DNA of 5,125 nucleotides from a bacterium. GTDB taxonomy: Bacteria > Planctomycetota > J058 > JACQDU01. The position numbers and the translations under genes were made by a program. Positions 1-5,125 of the stretch are shown one piece after another (the stretch's first letter is position 1; each line of letters starts with the position of its first letter). The notes below the pieces were generated by a model. The model worked only from the letters and a program-made list of their open reading frames with translations. It was not told where the DNA came from and did no database searches. Where the stretch lies: assembly GCA_016200955.1 (NCBI GenBank), contig JACQDU010000493.1:1-5125 (forward strand), in the 5' to 3' direction.

Positions 1-633
<633 letters not shown>

Positions 634-805
634 GTTGACCTCGTCCCGATTCTCGCGAGCGCTCGGGGCCGGCGCCAGCACCCGGCTCGCTCGCGCCGCG
701 TGGCTCGCCCGGGCATGATCGGTCCCGGGCCCGGACCCGGCGGCACCCGCCGGTGCGCTCCGGCCGTGACGGTCTCTCTCACGAGAGCTCGAGAGAGGAG
801 CGGAC
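634..805. other. Divergent intergenic region with GC-rich hairpins
   Basis: These 172 bp separate the kinase and phosphoesterase genes and must hold both promoters, but I see no convincing -35/-10 pair on either strand. They contain a perfect 7-bp stem (737-743 with 747-753, loop CAC), a 10-bp palindrome CCGGGCCCGG (725-734), and an inverted repeat CTCTCTC (774-780) with GAGAGAG (791-797). The last right arm overlaps the phosphoesterase ribosome binding site and could partly mask it. Whether any of these is functional is unknown; such stems are common by chance in DNA this G+C-rich. Confidence 0.4.
796..800 (+). promoter_or_regulatory. Ribosome binding site of the phosphoesterase gene
   Basis: AGGAG ends five bases before the GTG at 806. 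This fixes the GTG as the start; there is no ATG nearby in frame. Confidence 0.8.
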
Positions 806-1396
806 GTGACGCTCTCCGAGTACAGGAAGAAACGCGACTTCGAGAGGACGCCCGAGCCCGCGGGCAAGAAGCGCGCGAAGAAGGCGCGGGACGGCATCTT
901 CGTCGTCCAGAAGCACCGGGCGCGGAGGCTCCACTACGACCTTCGCCTCGAGCTCTCGGGAGCGCTCGTCTCGTGGGCCGTGCCCAAGGGTCCTTCTCTC
1001 GATCCCGGGGCGAAGCGACTCGCGGTCCGCGTCGAGGACCACCCGCTCGACTACGCCGACTTCGAGGGCGTGATCCCGGGGAAGGAATACGGCGCGGGCG
1101 AGGTGATCGTCTGGGACAAGGGGACGTGGAAGTGGACGCCGACTCCCGGCCGCGCGCACGCGCGCAACGCCGCGGAGGCCCTCGGAGCGGGGAAGCTCGA
1201 CTTCACCGTCTCCGCGAAGAAGCTCGAGGGACGGTTCGTGCTCGTCCGTCTCGGGAAGGAGCCGGGAGAGAAGAACTGGCTCCTCAAGAAGGTCCGGGAC
1301 GAGGACGCGAAGCCGGGGAGCGACGTCACCTCCGAGCGGCCCGAGTCCGTTCTCACGGGGAGAAAGATCGAGGACCTCCGCTCGAGCGCCGGGTGA
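806..1396 (+). CDS. Stand-alone LigD-type DNA 3'-phosphoesterase (polymerase/ligase PE domain)
   Basis: This 196-aa protein is the phosphoesterase (PE) domain of the bacterial NHEJ ligase LigD as a free-standing protein. The family trims 3'-phosphates and 3'-terminal ribonucleotides so that broken ends can be ligated. Visible motifs: KRDF near the N-terminus (9-12), FVVQKHRARRLHYDLRLE (32-49), SWAVPKGPS (56-64), HPLDY (79-83), FEGVIPGKEYGAGEV (86-100) and GRFVLVR (142-148). H37, H43, D45, R47, H79 and Y83 have the same spacing as the metal- and phosphate-binding residues H42, H48, D50, R52, H84 and Y88 of Pseudomonas LigD (known for the family), so it should be active. The tail RPESVLTGRKIEDL (178-191) resembles the linker that follows the PE domain in multidomain LigD. 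The start is GTG with AGGAG five bases upstream. No Ku, ligase or polymerase domain is in the window. It converges with the pseudo-GyrA gene, 30 bp away. Confidence 0.94.
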   Translation: MTLSEYRKKRDFERTPEPAGKKRAKKARDGIFVVQKHRARRLHYDLRLELSGALVSWAVPKGPSLDPGAKRLAVRVEDHPLDYADFEGVIPGKEYGAGEVIVWDKGTWKWTPTPGRAHARNAAEALGAGKLDFTVSAKKLEGRFVLVRLGKEPGEKNWLLKKVRDEDAKPGSDVTSERPESVLTGRKIEDLRSSAG

Positions 1397-1430
1397 GCGG
1401 CCCCTGGTGCTCGACGTGTCCGCGGCTCAC
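1393..1430. other. Inverted repeat joining two convergent stop codons
   Basis: GTGAGC (1393-1398) and GCTCAC (1425-1430) form a 6-bp inverted repeat, and each arm contains the TGA stop of one of the two converging genes. The loop of 26 bases is long and there is no T-tract on either side, so a terminator role is only a weak possibility. Confidence 0.25.
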
Positions 1431-2833
1431 ACGATCCTCGTTCGTCTCTCGCTGTCGTTCAGGTTTGCTCGCAGCGCGACGAGCGACCGCTTGACCAGGC
1501 CGAATTCCTGGATCACGCGCAGCTTTTCTTCCAGGAAGAAACGAAGCCACGGGACGAGCGGCATGGGGAGCTCGAAGCGAGCGTCTTGCTCGAGAAAGAG
1601 GAGGCGCTCGAGCGACTTCTTGACGGCGAGGAGATCGACGCCGCGCTCGATCTCGACCTCGAAGAAGGGACGCTCCCAGAGGTTCTCGCGGAAGGCGGCG
1701 ATGCCGTCGAGGCCGGCGCGGACGGCGGCGTCGACCGTGACGCGGAAGGCTTCGTGCGCTTCCTCGAAGAACGGCGTCGAGATCACGATCCGCGACGGGA
1801 GAACGAGCTCGATCGAGGCGCGGAGGCGGAGCGTGCCTCTCCCCGTCTCGTAGAGCGAACGGATCGCGGCCTCGTCGGAGACTTCGCCGCCGCCTGTGAA
1901 GTCGGGGCCGGGGAGGAAGGCGAGCACGTCGTCGAGGTCGGCGCGCGGGCTCTCGAGCAGCTTCACGAGAGCGTCGGCGACCTCCGTCGCCTCGTGCGGC
2001 GGCGAGACGCCCGCTCCCCCGACGCGGGCTCCCTGGAGCAAGGCCCAGGGGAGGAGGTCTCCTTTGCGGAGCCCGCGGGGGACGGAAGCGACGGCGAGAT
2101 CGGCGAGCGACCAGGCTCCCGTGTCGAGAGAGCCGGGCGCGACCGCTCCGGGCAAGAGGGCAGGGGCATCGAGCCTGACGAGAGGGTAGCGCACGCGAGG
2201 GTTCTGCGCGGAGAGCTCGTAGAGGACGGCGCACGCGTCTCGCACGCCGCGGTTGTTCTCCCGGACGAAGCCGGCGCGGGCCGCGTGCTCTCCGAGCGTC
2301 GCGTCGATGCCGGAAGGCGCGAGCACGGAGTCCATGAGCCAGCGCTGGGTCTCCGTGAAGCCGTCGGCGCCGAGCTCTCCTTGGACGTCCTCGTGCTCGA
2401 TCGCGGCGAGACGGCGGAGGTCCGCGATCGAACGCGGCTCGAACTCGCTCTCTCGCGGCGTGTCTCTCTCCTCGCTCTCGCCGGAGCGCTCGGCCGAAAC
2501 GTCGGGGATCGGGAAGAGACTCCCGGCTCCCGCGTGGAAGCGGCCGACGCCCGGCACGAAGAGCTCGGCGGTCAAGCCGTCCTGCGAGAGAGCGCGGACG
2601 AGGCCGACTCTCCCGATCGCGGCGTCCATGAAAGGCCGCCAGGCGAACGCGACGCGCGGCTTCGAGCGGCGGACGACGAGAGCGGCGCTCCCCACGAGCT
2701 CGGCGGGAACGCGAGGCGCGCTCTCGCGAGAGGGCTCGAGGCGTTCGACGAGCCGGGCGAGCTGCGAGCCGGAGGCTCTGTCCTCGGGGTCGAGCGAGAG
2801 CTTGCGGACGAGAGCTCGCAGCTCGGAGTCCAC
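1427..2833 (-). CDS. GyrA/ParC-like protein lacking the catalytic tyrosine (putative pseudo-topoisomerase subunit)
   Basis: This 468-aa protein resembles the breakage-reunion domain of type IIA topoisomerase A subunits. Matches to GyrA, in the same order: DGFTETQRW (157-165) for DGLKPVHRR, RYPLV (215-219) for RYPLVDGQG, PPHEATEVADALVKLLESP (278-296) for PPHNLGEVIDAVIALIDNP, LPGPDFTGGG (307-316), YETGRG (328-333), SRIVISTPF (347-355) for the RIVVTEIPY strand, and the start of the tower coiled coil (about 425-460). The AMRYTEARL active site aligns with TGAWSLADL (238-246): the DNA-linking Tyr is W241 and its Arg neighbour is A240. HPHGD is also lost (about 193-198). DNA cleavage is therefore unlikely. 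Residues 1-110 are unrecognised and may include a small beta-barrel (70-110), with a charged linker at 111-131. The C-terminal beta-pinwheel is absent; GyrA is usually over 800 aa. The start is GTG, with GGAG 13 bases upstream, which is rather far, so the exact start is uncertain. It probably shares a transcript with the lipoprotein gene upstream. Confidence 0.8.
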   Translation of the reverse strand: MDSELRALVRKLSLDPEDRASGSQLARLVERLEPSRESAPRVPAELVGSAALVVRRSKPRVAFAWRPFMDAAIGRVGLVRALSQDGLTAELFVPGVGRFHAGAGSLFPIPDVSAERSGESEERDTPRESEFEPRSIADLRRLAAIEHEDVQGELGADGFTETQRWLMDSVLAPSGIDATLGEHAARAGFVRENNRGVRDACAVLYELSAQNPRVRYPLVRLDAPALLPGAVAPGSLDTGAWSLADLAVASVPRGLRKGDLLPWALLQGARVGGAGVSPPHEATEVADALVKLLESPRADLDDVLAFLPGPDFTGGGEVSDEAAIRSLYETGRGTLRLRASIELVLPSRIVISTPFFEEAHEAFRVTVDAAVRAGLDGIAAFRENLWERPFFEVEIERGVDLLAVKKSLERLLFLEQDARFELPMPLVPWLRFFLEEKLRVIQEFGLVKRSLVALRANLNDSERRTRIV

Positions 2834-2857
2834 GTGCTTACTTGCGCTCCACGCAGG

Positions 2858-2900
2858 GTGAGCGAGGCCTTCGGCCTCGCTCGTTGTTCGCTTCGCTCAC
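2858..2900. other. Strong hairpin with a competing arm between lipoprotein and pseudo-GyrA genes
   Basis: A perfect 10-bp stem, GAGCGAGGCC (2860-2869) with GGCCTCGCTC (2873-2882), encloses a 3-base loop. A second right arm, TCGCTCAC (2893-2900), which includes the lipoprotein stop codon, is exactly complementary to GTGAGCGA (2858-2865), so two mutually exclusive stems are possible. There is no T-tract on the minus strand after the hairpin, so it is not a standard terminator. It could attenuate, process or stabilise the two-gene transcript. Confidence 0.5.
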
Positions 2901-3694
2901 TCGCCGTCCGTCTTCTCGGGCTTCTGCTTGTCGGCCTCGGCCTTCTCCTGCGCGAGCTTCTTCCGCTCCTTCTCCTTCTCCATGAAGGCGGCGTCCTTCT
3001 TCGGGAAAGACGCCGTGATCGAGAGCGGTTCCTTCGCGAGAGCGGCGAGGGCCTTCTTGTCGGTCCGGTCCACGACCCGGCGAACGGAGCCGTCGGGCTG
3101 GGAGGTCGCGTTCGTCTTCGTGACCTTCCCCGGGAGCTTGAGCGCGAAGCGGGCGCGCGAGGCGTTGCGCGCTTCCTCGATCGCCTCGGCGATCTTCTTC
3201 TCGTCGGGAGTCTTCGCCACGTCCGCGCTCATGTCGAAGCCCTTCGCGGCGAGCGCGCTCCTCGGGTCCACCTTGTAGGAGACCTCGAGGTCGTCGCCGT
3301 TCTCCTCGAACTCGAGCTCGCGGTCGGAGAAGCGGCGGATCGAGCGCAGCGACTCGAGGTCCTTGAAGTCGAGCGCGAGCTTGAGGCGAGTCCGGTTCTT
3401 CCCGAGATCGGAGACCTCGCACGTCTTGACCTTGACTCCCTTGGCCTCGCAGTCCTTCTGGATTTCTTCCTTCGTGAAGGGCTTCGTCTCCTCGGAGTCC
3501 TCGCTCTGGATCACCGGGAGGAGAGGCCGGACCTTCTCGAAGTAGAACGTCATGTCCACCGTGAGGTCCAAGGTGAGCTGCCCGGAGCCGTCCTTCGCGA
3601 GCGTGAGGACCTCGTCGTATTCGAGGCAGCCCGCGAGCGAGAGGAGCGCGGCGCCCGCGATCGTGCCGAGAGCGAGGCGGCGGAGCGAGTGCAT
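2897..3694 (-). CDS. Predicted lipoprotein of unknown function
   Basis: This 265-aa protein has a lipoprotein signal peptide: basic MHSLRR, a hydrophobic core, and lipobox LAGC with the lipidated cysteine at C23. Residue +2 is Leu, not Asp, which in enterobacterial rules favours the outer membrane. The mature protein starts CLEYDEVLTLAKDGSGQL (23-40), a pattern of alternating strand residues followed by DGSG that I have seen at the start of uncharacterised lipoproteins, but I cannot name a family. C82 and C92 could form a disulphide. The last 35 residues are Lys/Glu/Ala-rich and probably helical or disordered. The ATG at 3694 is chosen because GGAGG lies five bases upstream and the signal peptide begins there; a longer frame back to a GTG at 3784 has no ribosome binding site. 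It is the first gene of a minus-strand pair with the pseudo-GyrA gene. Function unknown. Confidence 0.9.
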   Translation of the reverse strand: MHSLRRLALGTIAGAALLSLAGCLEYDEVLTLAKDGSGQLTLDLTVDMTFYFEKVRPLLPVIQSEDSEETKPFTKEEIQKDCEAKGVKVKTCEVSDLGKNRTRLKLALDFKDLESLRSIRRFSDRELEFEENGDDLEVSYKVDPRSALAAKGFDMSADVAKTPDEKKIAEAIEEARNASRARFALKLPGKVTKTNATSQPDGSVRRVVDRTDKKALAALAKEPLSITASFPKKDAAFMEKEKERKKLAQEKAEADKQKPEKTDGE

Positions 3695-3699
3695 GCTGG

Positions 3700-3704
3700 C
3701 CTCC
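3700..3704 (-). promoter_or_regulatory. Ribosome binding site of the lipoprotein gene
   Basis: GGAGG on the minus strand lies five bases before the ATG at 3694. It decides the start in favour of the signal peptide and against the upstream GTG at 3784. Confidence 0.85.
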
Positions 3705-3760
3705 GGCGGCTCTCCCTTGTCGCACGGGCCCGTGAGTCGCGCAACGTCCCGGGCGTCCCG

Positions 3761-3907
3761 GACATCGCGAAGGGCGCCGCTCACATCGAGCCGGACGCCC
3801 CGGACATCGAGGGTGATGCCGCCGACATCGAGCTGGACGTCCGTGACATCGAGCGTGACGTCGCCGACATCGAGCCTGATGCCCTGGACATCGAGGCGGA
3901 CGTCGCC
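3761..3907. repeat. Seven-copy 21-bp tandem repeat array
   Basis: ACATCG recurs at 3762, 3783, 3804, 3825, 3846, 3867 and 3888, an exact 21-bp period. Each unit reads GACATCGAG, three variable bases, GAYGYC, three variable bases. The first two units are the most divergent, a weak further copy may precede them (from 3740), and a broken eighth begins at 3908. Twenty-one bp is two helical turns, so every copy faces the same side of the DNA; it is also seven codons. The plus strand would encode D-I-E-x-D-[AV]-x, and the minus strand x-[GD]-[VI]-x-L-D-V in the lipoprotein frame, but a stop at 3919-3917 and the lack of a start make translation doubtful. The array is either a cluster of protein-binding sites, a decayed coding repeat, or simple slippage product. 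Confidence 0.9.
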
Positions 3908-3912
3908 GACCG

Positions 3913-3924
3913 GATGTCACGCTC
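3913..3924. repeat. Inverted partial copy of the 21-bp repeat at the array end
   Basis: GATGTCACGCTC here is the reverse complement, with one mismatch, of GAGCGTGACGTC at 3851-3862 inside the array. The two could pair across about 50 bases in a transcript, or mark a site where the array was inverted or broken. Confidence 0.55.
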
Positions 3925-3941
3925 CCCTCGAGTGGTTCGGG

Positions 3942-3975
3942 CTTCGTGTCTTCGTGTCTTCGTGGTTTCGTCTTC
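3942..3975. repeat. Short 8-bp tandem repeat (CTTCGTGT type)
   Basis: Units CTTCGTGT (3942), CTTCGTGT (3950), CTTCGTGG (3958) and TTTCGTCT (3966) run head to tail. Read on the minus strand this gives ACCACGAAGACACGAAGAC-like sequence, an intergenic motif I recognise from many unrelated high-G+C bacterial genomes, where it is often mis-annotated as peptides with KTRRHE. Its function is not known to me. Confidence 0.75.
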
Positions 3976-4071
3976 TCCAGCAGGCGTCAGCCCCCCAGAG
4001 CAAACACAACTTCCGCTGCCGCGTAACGATAGCCAGCGACCGAGAGCCCTCGTAAGTGGCCGGCGGGACGC

Positions 4072-4077
4072 TAAAAT
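4072..4077 (+). promoter_or_regulatory. Possible -10 box for the pseudo-HtrA gene
   Basis: TAAAAT differs from TATAAT at one position and stands out in G+C-rich DNA. It would give a leader of roughly 60 bases before the ATG at 4147. No good -35 box is seen at the right spacing, so the call is weak. Confidence 0.35.
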
Positions 4078-4110
4078 GGCGCGGTCCCTGAAGAAGCCAT
4101 CCTCGAAGAC

Positions 4111-4131
4111 CGCTCGCCCGATGGGCGGGCG
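4111..4131 (+). promoter_or_regulatory. Leader hairpin next to the pseudo-HtrA ribosome binding site
   Basis: A 9-bp stem with one U-G wobble (4111-4119 with 4123-4131, loop GAU) ends four bases before GGAGG. Flanking AGACC (4107-4111) and GGTCT (4139-4143) are complementary and could extend the structure over part of the ribosome binding site. This suggests possible control of translation, such as a thermosensor-like switch, but only as inference. Confidence 0.45.
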
Positions 4132-4135
4132 TCGT

Positions 4136-4140
4136 GGAGG
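4136..4140 (+). promoter_or_regulatory. Ribosome binding site of the pseudo-HtrA gene
   Basis: GGAGG lies six bases before the ATG at 4147 and fixes that start, which also begins a clean signal peptide. Confidence 0.85.
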
Positions 4141-4146
4141 TCTCGC

Positions 4147-5125
4147 ATGAAGCTCGCTCCGGTTGCCGCCGTCGTCCTGTCGCTCGGAGTCGTCGGGTTC
4201 GCCGTGACGCCGCGCACGGTGCGCGCGGACGACGAGCTGCCGCCGCTCCAGGGGAAGACGGAGAAGCTCGCGAAGGAAGCCGGAGCCGCGGTCGTCGGGC
4301 TCGGAGAGAGCCTTCGCGACAAGGCGCTCAAGGGAAGGCTCACGCGAAGACCCACGCTCAACGAGCAGCTCGATGGCCAGTGCGGCGGAGCGGGCTTCGT
4401 GATCGACGACGAGGGATACATCCTCACATGCACGACGCTCGTCGAGGGCGCGACGAAGGTCGACGTGACCTTCCAGGGAGGCCACAAGGCCAAGGCCAAG
4501 GTCGTCTCCCAGGACACGAGGAACCGGGTCGCTCTCCTGAAGCTCGACGATCCCCGGGCCGTCGCGAAGATGCTCGGCGGGAAGCTCCCCGTCCTCCCCC
4601 TCGGGAAGTCGAGCGAGCTCAAGCGCGGCAGGATCGTCGCGACCGTCGGGAACAGCTTCGAGAGCTTGCAGACCGACGGCGTGCCGGCCTTCTCGCTCGG
4701 AGTCGTGAGCGCGATCGGGCGCGTGCGCGACCCCGACATCTACAAGGGCTACGCGATCGAGACGGACGCGGCCGTGAACCCGGGGAACTTCGGCGGGCCG
4801 CTCATCGACCTCGACGGGAAGGTCGTCGGGATCGTCGTCGAGGCGATCTCTCCCAAGAGGTGGCTCGGCGTCGCCGTGCCGATCGACCAGATCACGGTCG
4901 AGCTCGACGACCTCAAGGCAGGTAAGCCGCCCAAGGCGCCGTGGCTCGGCCTCTCCGTGATCACCGCGAGCGAGCCGTCCCTCACGGGAGTCCAGGTGAG
5001 CGACGTGGACCAGTCGGGCCCCGCGGCGAGCGCCGGCGTCAGGAAGGGCGACCGCCTCGCGACGATCGACGGCGCGAAGATCGCCGAGGTCTTCGACATC
5101 GAGCACGAGCTCTCCCAGCTCGCAC
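4147..5125 (+). CDS. Secreted trypsin/HtrA-like protein with PDZ domain, catalytic triad lost (pseudoprotease); cut by window edge
   Basis: The 326 visible residues have the HtrA (S1C) layout: signal peptide with likely cleavage after VRA (A27), a trypsin-like domain (about 45-255), and a PDZ domain (about 264 onward, with GPAASAGVRKGDRL, 291-304) that runs off the window. Family landmarks are clear: GAGFVID (81-87) and GYILT (90-94), VALLKLD (128-134), SLGVVSAIGR (183-192), and TDAAVNPGNFGGPLID (206-221). The triad is gone. The His of TNNHVVEGA is T97 in TCTTLVEGA, the Asp before (L/V)A(L/V)LK is R127, and the Ser of GNSGGP is F215. The protein should fold like HtrA in the periplasm or outside the cell, but cannot cleave peptides by the usual mechanism. 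A binding, chaperone or scaffold role is inference. Framing is intact throughout, so it is not an obvious pseudogene. It diverges from the lipoprotein gene. Confidence 0.9.
   Translation, partial: MKLAPVAAVVLSLGVVGFAVTPRTVRADDELPPLQGKTEKLAKEAGAAVVGLGESLRDKALKGRLTRRPTLNEQLDGQCGGAGFVIDDEGYILTCTTLVEGATKVDVTFQGGHKAKAKVVSQDTRNRVALLKLDDPRAVAKMLGGKLPVLPLGKSSELKRGRIVATVGNSFESLQTDGVPAFSLGVVSAIGRVRDPDIYKGYAIETDAAVNPGNFGGPLIDLDGKVVGIVVEAISPKRWLGVAVPIDQITVELDDLKAGKPPKAPWLGLSVITASEPSLTGVQVSDVDQSGPAASAGVRKGDRLATIDGAKIAEVFDIEHELSQLA

Larger units (their letters stand above)
3695..4146. other. 452-bp gene-free divergent region
   Basis: This region lies between the divergent lipoprotein and pseudo-HtrA genes. 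It holds the 21-bp tandem repeat array, an inverted copy of part of that repeat, the 8-bp CTTCGTGT repeat, a relatively AT-rich patch around 3999-4033, a possible -10 box at 4072 and a hairpin at 4111. It is open on several frames, but no frame has a start with a ribosome binding site and a protein-like composition. I see no clear promoter for the lipoprotein gene on the minus strand. Confidence 0.7.

Noticed and set aside
634..897. A longer kinase start at the GTG at 681 or ATG at 897.
   Set aside because: The extra residues are low complexity, the ATG lies inside the phosphoesterase gene, and the GTG at 633 has a well placed GAGG.
2860..2882. The 10-bp hairpin as an intrinsic terminator.
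   Set aside because: No T-tract follows it on the minus strand, the transcribed direction of both flanking genes.
3761..3907. The 21-bp units as a CRISPR array.
   Set aside because: The units are contiguous, with only three-base variable gaps and no spacers, and no cas genes are present.
1586..4150. An 854-codon plus-strand open frame covering the pseudo-GyrA gene, lipoprotein gene and repeats.
   Set aside because: Its product is Arg/Glu/Leu-rich low complexity, it is antisense to two well supported genes, and long stop-free antisense frames are expected in DNA this G+C-rich.
3781..5106. A 441-codon minus-strand open frame across the HtrA-like gene and repeats, ending in Ser/Met repeats.
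   Set aside because: It is antisense to a gene with clear HtrA motifs, signal peptide and ribosome binding site; the Ser/Met repeat is just the 21-bp array in a third frame.
4147..5125. The HtrA-like gene as a decaying pseudogene.
   Set aside because: The frame is uninterrupted for 326 codons, the signal peptide and PDZ are intact, and substitutions hit the active site while flanking motifs are kept.

Overview
The window is very G+C-rich bacterial DNA (about two thirds G+C by eye), with strong third-position G/C bias, two GTG-started complete genes and clean Shine-Dalgarno sequences. A Hanks-type Ser/Thr kinase, a stand-alone LigD-type phosphoesterase, a lipoprotein and a secreted HtrA-like protein together suggest a large-genome, probably diderm soil or sediment bacterium (for example Acidobacteriota, Planctomycetota, Myxococcota or a related candidate phylum). 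The sequence does not fix the phylum.

Layout. Positions 633 to 1 (minus) hold the first 211 residues of a catalytically intact Ser/Thr protein kinase that runs off the left edge. It diverges, across 172 bp, from a complete 196-aa LigD-type 3'-phosphoesterase at 806-1396 (plus). Converging on that is a two-gene minus-strand unit: a 265-aa lipoprotein at 3694-2897, followed after 62 bp by a 468-aa protein at 2833-1427. The second protein is recognisably built on the GyrA/ParC breakage-reunion domain but has lost the catalytic tyrosine. A 452-bp gene-free region (3695-4146) holds seven 21-bp tandem repeats, a short 8-bp repeat, a possible -10 box and a hairpin beside a ribosome binding site. From 4147 to the right edge (plus) lies a signal-peptide-bearing trypsin/HtrA-like protein with a PDZ domain, in which all three catalytic-triad positions are substituted.

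Main result. Two of the five genes look like pseudoenzymes: a type IIA topoisomerase A-subunit relative with Trp where the DNA-linking Tyr should be, and an HtrA relative with Thr/Arg/Phe in place of His/Asp/Ser. Both reading frames are intact and conserved around the lost residues, so this looks like retained scaffolds rather than decay. The in-phase 21-bp repeat array sits between the divergent lipoprotein and pseudo-HtrA genes. No shared pathway can be proved from the window. The lipoprotein and pseudo-GyrA are probably co-transcribed; the kinase and phosphoesterase are ordinary family members in an unremarkable divergent arrangement.
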